The notes beneath the pieces are model-generated. The model had not been told where the DNA came from. It did not search any database and saw nothing but the letters and a program-made list of their open reading frames with translations. From Vibrio mexicanus (GTDB lineage Bacteria; Pseudomonadota; Gammaproteobacteria; Enterobacterales; Vibrionaceae): a DNA stretch of 64,000 nucleotides. Of this stretch, positions 32,374 to 40,659 are shown piece after piece. The first letter of the stretch is position 1; each line of letters starts with the position of its first letter. The stretch spans positions 1 to 64,000 of the forward strand of contig NZ_JYJP01000133.1 of assembly GCF_001012815.1 (NCBI RefSeq), read 5' to 3'. The position numbers were made by a program, and so were the translations under genes.

Positions 32374-32401
32374 TTGACGTTTAAATGAGAATCATTATTA
32401 T
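32374..32401 (+). promoter_or_regulatory. Fur-controlled promoter of RyhB
   Basis: TTGACG (32374-32379) and TATTAT (32396-32401) are 16 bases apart. A Fur box at 32381-32399 (TTAAATGAGAATCATTATT, 14 of 19 matches to the consensus) covers the spacer and the -10 element. Iron-loaded Fur should block this promoter. Confidence 0.8.
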
Positions 32402-32407
32402 TAACAG

Positions 32408-32628
32408 CGTCTGAGGGAACGAGGTAAAGTTCACAGGGACGTGAAGTGACCAGATTTGAAATGGTGATGACGCAATACCTAACCGAACTTTTACAAGTTC
32501 TTTTTGACACGACATTGCTCACATTGCTTCCAGTGTAATTTATAGCTTTTGACAAAGCGTGGATGATTTTTTCTGAAATGGCTTTGACATATTTTTGCTA
32601 GGCGACATCTTCGGGTGTCGCTTTTTTT
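32408..32628 (+). ncRNA. ryhB: RyhB small RNA, long Vibrio form
   Basis: The target-pairing core CGACATTGCTCACATTGC at 32510-32527 is identical to the heart of E. coli RyhB, and CTTCCAGT follows. A Fur-box promoter lies at 32374, and a terminator with an 8-bp stem (32602-32609/32614-32621, TTCG loop) ends in seven T. The transcript would be about 220 bases, as in V. cholerae, far longer than the 90 bases of E. coli. RyhB is made in iron starvation and, with Hfq, represses iron-rich protein and storage genes. The 5' end is estimated. Confidence 0.95.
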
Positions 32629-32678
32629 ATGCTTGAAATGGGGATCTTTTGTGCTAGAGCAAAAGGGAACCAATAGGA

Positions 32679-32926
32679 TTTTCCACAGCTTAGGATCGCA
32701 ATGGGATCATTATGAACTTTAATGATCGATATAATAGCTGTTTTAATTCAGTGATTTAAGTTGCGTTGTTGGTTATTTTGCACCCTGTTTTGTATTTTGT
32801 GGAATTTATTATAAACAGACTTATCCACAGAAGAAGGGGCTGAGTGGATAACAATTCGGCGTGTTGGCCTTTGTGAGACTTAAAATGGATTCAAAGGGTG
32901 AGTCATGGCATTCTAAGCGGATAACT
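32679..32926. promoter_or_regulatory. Cluster of DnaA-box-like sites upstream of polA
   Basis: TTATCCACA at 32821-32829 is a perfect DnaA box. TTTTCCACA (32679-32687) and the reverse-strand TTATCCACT (32843-32851) differ by one base, and TTATCCGCT (reverse, about 32918-32926) by two. All lie in the AT-rich 320 bases between RyhB and polA. DnaA has been reported to affect polA expression in E. coli; here that is inference. Confidence 0.5.
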
Positions 32927-32953
32927 TTCTTACTCTGTTTGGATACATAAATT

Positions 32954-35755
32954 ATGGCACGCATTCCGGATAATCCGTTGATACTTATCGATGGTTCGTC
33001 ATACCTTTACCGCGCTTTTCACGCTTACCCTGGCACCATGAGTAATGGTGACATTCCGACCAATGCTGTCTACGGCGTTGTGAACATGCTTCGTAGCATG
33101 ATGCGTCAGTTCTCATCCGATCGTATTGCCGTCATCTTTGATGCGAAGGGCAAAACCTTCCGTGATGATATGTATCCAGAATACAAAGCAAATCGCCCAC
33201 CTATGCCAGATGATCTGCGTTGCCAGATTGAGCCGCTACACAATGTCATTCGTGCAATGGGTCTGCCTCTGATCTCTATTCCTGGTGTTGAAGCCGATGA
33301 CGTGATCGGTACATTGGCCGCTCAGGCATCAAAGCAAGGCATGCCAGTATTGATCAGCACTGGTGATAAAGACATGGCGCAGCTAGTGGATGAAAACGTC
33401 ACCTTGATCAATACCATGACCAATGTCGTGATGGATCGTGAGGGAGTGGTTGAGAAGTTTGGTATCCCGCCAGAATTGATCATCGACTACCTAGCTTTGA
33501 TGGGAGATAAAGTCGATAACATTCCGGGTGTCCCTGGAGTGGGCGACAAAACCGCAACGGCACTTTTGCAAGGCATTGGTGGTTTAGACAAGCTTTACGA
33601 TCATCTTGATGATATTGCACCTTTGGGTTTCCGCGGTTCAAAGACCATGGCCAAGAAGCTGGTGGACAACAAAGAGAATGCGCTGCTGTCCTACGAGCTT
33701 GCCACAATTAAACTAGATGTTGAGTTAGAAGAGACGTCGGAATCGCTTGTTAAAGCTGAACCTAATAAAGATGAGCTGATCAAACTATATGGCCAACTGG
33801 TGTTCAAGTCATGGCTAAATGAGCTACTAGACGGTGGCACAGGTGTGGTCGAAGCGGATGAGAAGTCAGGCGCTGCGCGTGCATCGGCATCATCTTCTTC
33901 TTCTGCTTCTACATCAGACATGGATACTTCAGCGGTAACCATTGATCGCAGCCAGTACGAAACGATTCTGGACGAAGCAAGTTTCGCCAAGTGGCTAGAT
34001 AAGTTGAAAGCCTCTGAAGTGTTTGCCTTCGATACCGAAACAGACAGCCTAGACTACATGGTGGCAAATCTTGTTGGTGTTTCTTTTGCGACCGAAGAAG
34101 GGGTAGCGGCATACGTACCTGTGGCTCATGACTACTTGGATGCTCCGCAGCAGTTAGATCGTGACTGGGTTCTTGCTCAGTTAAAGCCAATTCTAGAAGA
34201 TGATGATCAAGCGAAAGTAGGCCAGAACCTCAAGTACGATGCGAGTGTGTTAGCTCGCTACGGCATTGAGATGAAAGGCATCAAGCACGACACCATGTTG
34301 GCATCTTACGTTTATAACAGCGTTGGCGGTAAGCATGACATGGACAGTCTGGCATTGCGCTTCCTTCAGCATAGCTGCATTTCATTCGAACAAATTGCAG
34401 GCAAGGGTAAGAAACAGCTGACCTTTAACCAAATCGAATTGGATCAAGCATCACCTTATGCAGCAGAAGATGCAGACGTGACGCTTCGTCTGCACAATCG
34501 CATCTACGACAGCATTCAGAAAGATGAGAAACTCGCACGCATCTACAATGAAGTAGAGATGCCGCTAGTGCCTGTCCTCTCACGTATCGAGCGCACCGGT
34601 GTATTGATTGATGACATGCAGCTTAGCGCTCAATCTCAAGAAATAGCTGTGCGCTTGGATGAGCTAGAAAAGCAGGCCTTTGAGATTGCAGAGCAAGAGT
34701 TCAACATGAACTCGCCAAAACAGCTACAAGCGCTCCTGTTTGAGAAGATGGGGCTACCTGTGATTAAGAAGACGCCTTCAGGTACGCCTTCAACAAATGA
34801 AGAAGTGCTGCAAGAGCTAGCGTTGGATTACCCACTGCCAAAACTTATCTTAGAGTATCGTGGTTTGGCTAAGCTAAAATCGACGTATACCGATAAGCTA
34901 CCGAAGATGATCAACTGAGACGGGTCGCGTACATACCTCTTATCATCAGGCGTGACGGCGACAGGTCGATTGTCATCAACTGATCCAAACCTTCAGAACA
35001 TCCCAATTCGTAATGAAGAGGGACGACGCATTCGTCAGGCATTTGTTGCGCCTCACGGCTACAAGATCATGGCAGTCGACTACTCGCAAATCGAACTGCG
35101 TATTATGGCGCACTTGTCGGGCGACAAAGCGCTACTAGATGCCTTCCAACAAGGTAAAGATATCCACGCAGCCACTGCCGCTGAAATCATGGGCACGACG
35201 ATTGATCAAGTGAGCTCAGAGCAGCGTCGCCGCGCGAAAGCCGTTAACTTCGGTCTTATCTACGGTATGAGTGCGTTTGGTTTGGCGAAACAGCTAGGCA
35301 TTCCACGTGGTGAAGCTCAGGATTACATGAACAAGTATTTCGAGCGTTACCCTGGCGTAATGCAGTATATGGAAGATACGCGCAGTGCAGCCGCAGAGCA
35401 GGGCTACGTTGAAACTATTTTCGGTCGCCGCTTACACCTTCCTGAAATCAAGTCACGTAACGGTATGCGTCGTAAAGCTGCAGAGCGAGCTGCTATCAAC
35501 GCACCGATGCAAGGCACAGCTGCAGACATCATTAAGAAAGCCATGTTGTTGGTGGATGACTGGATTCAGGCAGAGGGCGATGGCCGAGTGAAACTGCTTA
35601 TGCAAGTACACGATGAACTGGTATTTGAGGTTCAAGAGTCAGCATTGACCGAAATTGAAAGTAAAGTACAAGAATTGATGGAATCTGCAGCACAGCTTGA
35701 TGTACCGCTGGTGGCGGAAGCTGGGCATGGTGACAACTGGGATCAGGCACACTAG
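32954..35755 (+). CDS. polA: DNA polymerase I (frame interrupted near 34915-34952)
   Basis: Pol I fills gaps and removes RNA primers during replication and repair. Domains: 5'-3' exonuclease (1-290; [32 protein letters not shown]), 3'-5' exonuclease (about 335-530; [11 protein letters not shown]) and polymerase (C-terminal; [42 protein letters not shown]). A TGA at 34916 seems to stop the gene, but only 12 codons there are out of register: two bases are missing near 34915 and one G near 34952, which together keep the outer frame. Repaired, it reads [17 protein letters not shown] and is 934 residues (928 in E. coli). Confidence 0.94.
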
Positions 35756-35788
35756 CCATTTTTTTAATAAAACGGTCAATTAATTATG

Positions 35789-35816
35789 AGCCAGCGCACA
35801 AACGCTGGCTTTTTTT
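35789..35816 (+). terminator. Terminator after polA
   Basis: AGCCAGCG/CGCTGGCT stem with a 6-base loop, followed by a run of T. Confidence 0.87.
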
Positions 35817-35930
35817 ATGAGTGAAATAAGTTGGTGTGATTTTGACTGTATTGTAGGAAAAGGAAATATTTTTGAAAAAAAACTACAAAATTGGTTTTCA
35901 TTTCTGACCAATTGTTGTACATTAATCTGC

Positions 35931-36035
35931 GTAGGGTACAGAGGTAAGATGTTCTATCTTTCAGACCTTTTGTTTCACGTTATTGGATTAGGCTGATTCA
36001 GCCGCCCCAGTCAGTATTTGACTGGGGCGTTTTTT
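35931..36035 (+). ncRNA. spf: Spot 42 small RNA
   Basis: The start GTAGGGTACAGAGGTAAGAT and the following TTCTATCTTTCAGACCTTTT are the conserved 5' half of enterobacterial Spot 42. A terminator stem GCCCCAGTCA/TGACTGGGGC-type (36004-36030) ends in six T. It lies between polA and engB, as in E. coli. Spot 42 acts with Hfq to repress secondary-sugar and other metabolic genes when glucose is present, and is itself repressed by CRP-cAMP in E. coli. TACATT, 12 bases before the start, is a plausible -10 element. Confidence 0.96.
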
Positions 36036-36432
36036 CTTGTGGCAAAGAAAATTTCTTATCACGCTTCTCTGCACCTAAATTCCCAGCCTAAACTTCTTCC
36101 CAAGTTATCGTTTGAGTGACAAGTTTGGTAATTTTTTACCAGTCACAGTTCTATTATTTTCTATAGTAAATGAAGCGCATATATTAAGCACAGTGTTATT
36201 AAGTGTTTGTTATTACGGATTTTATTGATCTTTGCGTTGTGTTCAAAAAATCAACACACTAGGTTGAATAAGCATTAAAAGTCGTTGATCCTAAGTGAAC
36301 AATAATAACGATTAATGATTTCTCTCCCGTTTCCCCGCTCTAGTAGCGGGGATTTTCTTATTAAGCGCGAGTTCTTACGGGAGTTATCCCTTTTACTGGT
36401 TTATAGACTGACTCGGTTTATAGACGGCAGAA
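36036..36432. other. Gene-free region after Spot 42 with an orphan hairpin
   Basis: AT-rich DNA with no ORF. A GC hairpin at 36333-36351 (CCCCGCT/AGCGGGG, loop CTAGT) followed by ATTTTCTT looks like a weak terminator on the plus strand, but no gene or known RNA precedes it after the Spot 42 end. An unannotated transcript is possible. Confidence 0.4.
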
Positions 36433-36435
36433 ACG

Positions 36436-36462
36436 AAAACGCCCCGCGATAATCGCGAGGCG
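36436..36462 (-). terminator. Terminator after engB
   Basis: On the minus strand CGCCTCGCGA pairs with TCGCGGGGCG (one G-T) around a 3-base loop and is followed by TTTT. Confidence 0.8.
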
Positions 36463-36505
36463 CTTTAGTAGCTTTAGTCTTTGGGTATAGACGAATAAGA
36501 AGGGG

Positions 36506-37198
36506 TTACTCTTGGCTATCGTCTTCGATGTGTTGTTCGCTTGCCAGCTCGTCTGCTTCTAGTTCTTCAACTATCTCTTCAGTAACGATCTCAAAAGCAG
36601 GCGCAAACCAGCTGTCTAATCGGCTGCGTAGTACGTCAACGCCAATCCCTTTTAATGAAGAGAAGGCATCAACTTTAACGTCACCACCGAATCCTTTTGC
36701 TTCTTGACGAATCTTCAGAAGAGTTGCCTTACGTGCACCGCTTTTCAGCTTGTCTGCTTTAGTCAGCAATACTTGAACAGGAATGTTGCAGTCTACCGCC
36801 CAGTAGATCAGCTGTTGGTCGAGATCTTTCATTGGGTGGCGAATATCCATCAATACCACCAAGCCCTTTAGACATTTACGTTTTTGCAGGTATTCACCCA
36901 GCGACTTCTGCCACTTCTTCTTCATCTCAAGTGGAACTTGAGCAAAGCCATATCCTGGTAAATCAACAATATGGCAGCCATCATCCACTTTAAATAAGTT
37001 AATAAGCTGAGTACGACCTGGAGTTTTACTCGTCTTTGCTAGACTTCTTTGGTTAGTCAATCGGTTTAAAGAACTCGACTTACCGGCGTTGGAGCGTCCT
37101 GCAAACGCAATTTCGATCCCTTCGTCTTCAGGTAGATGACGAATGTCTGGCGCACTGGTAATGAAATGCGTGTTTTGATAATGAATTTTTACGCTCAC
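36506..37198 (-). CDS. engB: Ribosome biogenesis GTPase EngB (YihA/YsxC)
   Basis: A 230-residue TRAFAC GTPase needed for maturation of the large ribosomal subunit. G1 [12 protein letters not shown]3 VDLPGYGFA and G4 LLTKADKL are intact; [14 protein letters not shown] forms the switch region. The C-terminal 30 residues are an acidic tail ([21 protein letters not shown]). I prefer the GTG at 37198 ([12 protein letters not shown]), with GGAG 6 bases upstream and agreement with E. coli; the ATG at 37210 would add four residues. Spot 42 lies downstream, as in E. coli. Confidence 0.93.
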   Translation of the reverse strand: MSVKIHYQNTHFITSAPDIRHLPEDEGIEIAFAGRSNAGKSSSLNRLTNQRSLAKTSKTPGRTQLINLFKVDDGCHIVDLPGYGFAQVPLEMKKKWQKSLGEYLQKRKCLKGLVVLMDIRHPMKDLDQQLIYWAVDCNIPVQVLLTKADKLKSGARKATLLKIRQEAKGFGGDVKVDAFSSLKGIGVDVLRSRLDSWFAPAFEIVTEEIVEELEADELASEQHIEDDSQE

Positions 37199-37346
37199 TG
37201 TTAACTCCATCTCGACTTTGTGTAGTCGATTGATTACTTTTTTGTGAAATTGTGTAAAATAACCGTGCTCGGCATAGGGTCGCCTATTGTATCACGACTG
37301 GATACAGCAAGTGATACTGGAAGCTTGATAATTATAATGGAATGTC

Positions 37347-37964
37347 ATGAAGAAATTAGCGCTAATCTTGAGTCTTTTAGCCAGCTGCTCCGCGTGGGCG
37401 CAAGGTAATATAGAAGCTGGTAAAGCAAAATCCGTAACTTGTGCTGCCTGTCATGGAGCAGACGGCAACAGTCAACTCGCCATTTACCCAAGCATTGCGG
37501 GTCAACATGCGAAGTACATTGAAAAGCAGTTAAAAGATTTTAAACTCGGAATGACGAGTGGCGGCAAACAAGGCCGCGTCGATCCTGTGATGGGTGGTAT
37601 GGCTATGCCGCTATCAGAGCAGGATATGGCAGATCTGGCTGCGTATTACGCTTCGGTTCCGCTTGCACCGAACTCCACCCCTGAAAATGTGGTAGAGCAA
37701 GGTAAAATCTTGTACACCGCAGGTGATGCAGAGCGAGGCCTAACGGCTTGTATCGCTTGTCATGGCCCTCGTGGTAACGGTACTGAGCTATCTGGCTTCC
37801 CGAAAATCTCGGGTCAAGGTGCTGAGTACATCAAGGCGCAGCTAGAGAAATTCCGTGATGGAAGCCGTGCCAACGACATGAACGCAATGATGCGTGATGT
37901 CGCGAAGATTCTTACGGATGAAGATATCGATACTTTATCTAAATACGTTGGCGGCCTGCACTAA
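37347..37964 (+). CDS. Diheme cytochrome c4
   Basis: A 205-residue periplasmic protein with a signal peptide (LALILSLLASCSAWA) and two class I cytochrome c domains. Heme sites are CAACH near residue 32 and CIACH near 137, with methionine ligands in VMGGMAMPL and NDMNAMM. Cytochrome c4 carries electrons, probably to a cytochrome c oxidase. It is divergent from engB. The related single-heme cytochrome c5 is at 52587. Confidence 0.93.
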   Translation: MKKLALILSLLASCSAWAQGNIEAGKAKSVTCAACHGADGNSQLAIYPSIAGQHAKYIEKQLKDFKLGMTSGGKQGRVDPVMGGMAMPLSEQDMADLAAYYASVPLAPNSTPENVVEQGKILYTAGDAERGLTACIACHGPRGNGTELSGFPKISGQGAEYIKAQLEKFRDGSRANDMNAMMRDVAKILTDEDIDTLSKYVGGLH

Positions 37965-38014
37965 TCAATCCCTATACTAAGAAATCATAAAAACGTTCGA
38001 GCACTGTTTTACCG

Positions 38015-38045
38015 AAATGCCTCAGCTTATGCTGGGGCATTTTTG
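38015..38045 (+). terminator. Terminator after cytochrome c4
   Basis: AATGCCTCAGC/GCTGGGGCATT stem with a TTAT loop and five T. Confidence 0.85.
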
Positions 38046-38224
38046 GTTTGAAATTAGTGTGATTTGTTCCCACTTTGGGTTTTCCTATCGGATCGCCAGT
38101 TGGCGGTGAGCTTTGTAAGATATTTGCCATACTTGTGTCATCAAACTTTACCTTATCGTTTGTAACTTACTGTCTTTTATATGGTTATTTTTATCGGTGC
38201 TAAATGGGTAAAAATAATCGAAAT

Positions 38225-38604
38225 GGCGCCATTGTTTCATTTCTAAGAGTGGGTAAAGTACATCCATCGGCAGGAGCTGATAACGGATTTAAGACCAAGA
38301 CGGTCTCCATGGATGCAAGTTAGGATGACTTGGCAGATTGAATGGAAAAGGTAGGTAGGAAACCTACTCGATAGGGATGGTCAATTTGTCTAAAGGTTAA
38401 GACAGCAGAAACGGACCCGGCTTAGGAAGAGCTGTGTGACAGGAAGTTAAACGGAAAGCCAAAATTCATCAGGATGGTGAAAAACAACACTTGGCAGGGA
38501 AAGCTCTAAAAACAAATGGAATATTGATGCACTGCTTTGAGTGCAACACAGTTTCGCCACTTGATGGCATTTGGAAAGCGATGAGATGACTCATCGCTTT
38601 TTTT
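38225..38604 (+). ncRNA. csrC: CsrB/CsrC-type regulatory RNA that sequesters CsrA
   Basis: About 350 bases with no ORF hold roughly 15 GGA motifs, mostly as AGGA, CGGA or TGGA in small loops (for example 38272, 38284, 38310, 38322, 38357, 38441, 38471, 38497). The region ends in a strong terminator (GCGATGAG/CTCATCGC at 38578-38597, seven T). Repeated GGA loops bind CsrA and titrate it from mRNAs. In E. coli csrC lies between yihA (engB) and yihI, the same neighbourhood. The 5' end is uncertain; a TGTAAG half-site for a UvrY/VarA-type regulator is at 38114. Confidence 0.87.
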
Positions 38605-38772
38605 ATATCTGCAGTTTGGCTGAGGGTAGATTTGGTGTGGCTTTGCATGATTTGACCAGTGAAGCAAAGCGCGAGGCACTTTTTTTTCAAATATGGTGAT
38701 AAATTACACAATTTCGCTCCACTCCCTAAGCAGTTTCTGGTATGTTGCGCATCCCTGTTTGAGGTTCAAAGC

Positions 38773-39414
38773 ATGCAAAACTGTCCTTTATGTCACAATC
38801 TAGATACGCACCATTATCACAGCGATAAGCGACGCAACTATCTGCAGTGCAGCGAGTGTCAGTTAGTATTCGTGGATCCTAAGCAACGGCTAGATGCAGA
38901 AGCTGAGAAGGCTCACTATGATCTGCACGAAAATGATCCCAGTGACCAAGGGTATCGTAGATTTTTATCTCGAATTGCCGACCCAATACTGCAGAGAGTT
39001 GAACCTCAATCCAACGGGTTAGATTTTGGTTGTGGCCCAGGTCCAACACTCTCTTTGATGTTAGAAGAGCAGGGGCACAACATGAAACTGTACGACATCT
39101 ACTATCATCCGAATCGTTCGGTGCTAGAGTGTCAGTACGATTTTGTCACTGCCACAGAAGTGATAGAGCATCTCTATCATCCTGATGAAGTGTGGCAGCA
39201 ATGGTTAAATTTAGTTAAGCCAGGTGGCTGGATTGGTCTGATGACTAAGATGGTCATCGATAAAGAAGCGTTTGCAACTTGGCATTATAAAAATGACGTT
39301 ACTCACGTTGTCTTTTTTAGCCGTCAAACGTTCGAATATTTGGCAGAGCGGGATAAGCTCCAACTAGAATTTGTAGGCAATGATGTAATTTTGCTGAGGA
39401 AGCTCCAGAAATGA
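38773..39414 (+). CDS. SAM-dependent methyltransferase with N-terminal zinc ribbon
   Basis: A 213-residue protein. CPLC and CSEC at residues 4-32 form a likely zinc ribbon. A class I methyltransferase core follows: LDFGCGPGPTLSLM (SAM site, about residue 80), TATEVIEHLYHPDEVW and VKPGGWIGLMTKM. I prefer the ATG at 38773, with GAGG 8 bases upstream, to a far upstream ATG at 38659 that would enter the sRNA terminator region. The substrate is unknown. It overlaps yihI by ATGA at 39411. Confidence 0.85.
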   Translation: MQNCPLCHNLDTHHYHSDKRRNYLQCSECQLVFVDPKQRLDAEAEKAHYDLHENDPSDQGYRRFLSRIADPILQRVEPQSNGLDFGCGPGPTLSLMLEEQGHNMKLYDIYYHPNRSVLECQYDFVTATEVIEHLYHPDEVWQQWLNLVKPGGWIGLMTKMVIDKEAFATWHYKNDVTHVVFFSRQTFEYLAERDKLQLEFVGNDVILLRKLQK

Positions 39415-39980
39415 GTCGTAGTAAGAAATCAAGAAAACCAAGTGCGTTAAGACAAGACGAAGTCGTCGTTACGCGTAATCGTACAGAATCGGATGTAGAA
39501 GGTCGCCTTCGTAAGCGTTTGAAAAAGCGCAAAGGTCTTAAAACCGGTAACCGTAATTCAGAAGCGACGGAGAAGAAGCTTCGCCAAGAGCAGCAGAAAC
39601 GCGATCCACGTTTAGGCAGCAAGAAGAAAATTCCTCTTATTGTTGAAGCGAAGAAGAAGCCAACTAAGCAAGAGCGTCGAATCTCAGCAGAGAAAGAGCT
39701 TGAGATGCTTGAAAACGATGCGCAACTGAATGTTCTGTTGGATCGTCTAGATAACGGCGAAAACCTAGGTGCCGGTCTACAAAAATACGTAGACGAGAAG
39801 TTAGATCGCATTGAAGTTCTAATGAAACAGCTAGGTTTGTACGAAGAAGAGCCAGAAGAGATCGAAGAAGAAGTATTCGAAGAGTCTGCGCCAAAAGCAA
39901 AGAAAGCCAAAGCGCCAGCGTCTGACGATGAGCTGCTTTCTCAGTTTGAAGGCTTAGATCTGAACGAATTTAAAGAATAA
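39411..39980 (+). CDS. yihI: Der GTPase-activating protein YihI
   Basis: A 189-residue, very charged protein: a basic N-terminal half (SRSKKSRKP, RKRLKKRKGLK, KKKIPLIVEAKKK) and an acidic C-terminal half that ends in DELLSQFEGLDLNEFKE. YihI stimulates the GTPase Der (EngA) and tunes 50S ribosome assembly. The conserved ELEMLENDAQLNVLLDRLDNG is present. It overlaps the methyltransferase by 4 bases. engB, another ribosome-assembly GTPase gene, is nearby. Confidence 0.92.
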   Translation: MSRSKKSRKPSALRQDEVVVTRNRTESDVEGRLRKRLKKRKGLKTGNRNSEATEKKLRQEQQKRDPRLGSKKKIPLIVEAKKKPTKQERRISAEKELEMLENDAQLNVLLDRLDNGENLGAGLQKYVDEKLDRIEVLMKQLGLYEEEPEEIEEEVFEESAPKAKKAKAPASDDELLSQFEGLDLNEFKE

Positions 39981-40001
39981 AGGGTAAAGAGTAACTAGAC
40001 A

Positions 40002-40490
40002 ATGAATGTAACCGTATTGGCAGTATTGGGTGTCCTTATCATCCTTGGGCTTGCTACATACGCAGGTTACCTTCTGCTCCAAGTTAAGAAGCAAAAGGAA
40101 TTGCAACTGCGTCATCAAGCTTTAGCGATTGAAAAGCGCAACTCAAACATCTTTGAGAATGTGCATACCTTGTGTCTTGCAGGTATCCAAGGCCAGTGTG
40201 ATTTGTCTGAGATCAGCATCCGTGTTTACAACATCATGGATTATGTTCAAGGCGAAGCGCGCGTGGACTTTGATGAAACCTATCCAGCAACGGCTGAGCT
40301 ATACCACATCGTTAAAGACATGGCTCGCGGTGAAGAGCGTCAGAAGCTTGAAAAGCGCGATCGCATGAAGCAGAACTTAGAGCGTCATAAAGCAGAAACT
40401 CGCTTAAATGACGCCATCGTAGAAGAGCTCAAACGTCTTCAAGAAACAGTAAAGCCACTGAATAATCAGATTAATATTCAGATGATGTAG
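40002..40490 (+). CDS. DUF2489 membrane-anchored protein
   Basis: A 162-residue protein with one N-terminal membrane helix (VLAVLGVLIILGLATYAGYLLL) and a charged cytoplasmic part containing the conserved IFENVHTLCLAGIQGQCDLSEISIRVYN and a long C-terminal helix. It matches DUF2489 proteins, commonly found between yihI and hemN in gamma-proteobacteria. Its function is not known. Confidence 0.85.
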   Translation: MNVTVLAVLGVLIILGLATYAGYLLLQVKKQKELQLRHQALAIEKRNSNIFENVHTLCLAGIQGQCDLSEISIRVYNIMDYVQGEARVDFDETYPATAELYHIVKDMARGEERQKLEKRDRMKQNLERHKAETRLNDAIVEELKRLQETVKPLNNQINIQMM

Positions 40491-40659
40491 TGACTAAATG
40501 GGTTGCCATGATCCCTAACCTTGGGGCGCTCATAAGTGATCCACTTAGCAGATATACAGTTAAGTTAATAAAAAGCGCAAGGGTGGCCGAAATACGCCAT
40601 TGTCGTGTGGCAAAATAGCCCCTGAAAGCGTTTAGATAGATAACACAACGGAAAACACC

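Noticed and set aside
32367-32673. Short minus-strand frames across the RyhB region
   Set aside because: They overlap a recognised sRNA and have no protein features.
34916-34918. In-frame TGA in polA as selenocysteine or stop-codon recoding
   Set aside because: The codons after it do not encode the conserved residues; shifted frames do. Lost bases explain it better.
39317-39910. 197-codon minus-strand frame antisense to yihI
   Set aside because: It is a Ser/Arg/Phe-rich shadow caused by the Lys/Glu-rich codons of yihI; no ribosome site and no family.
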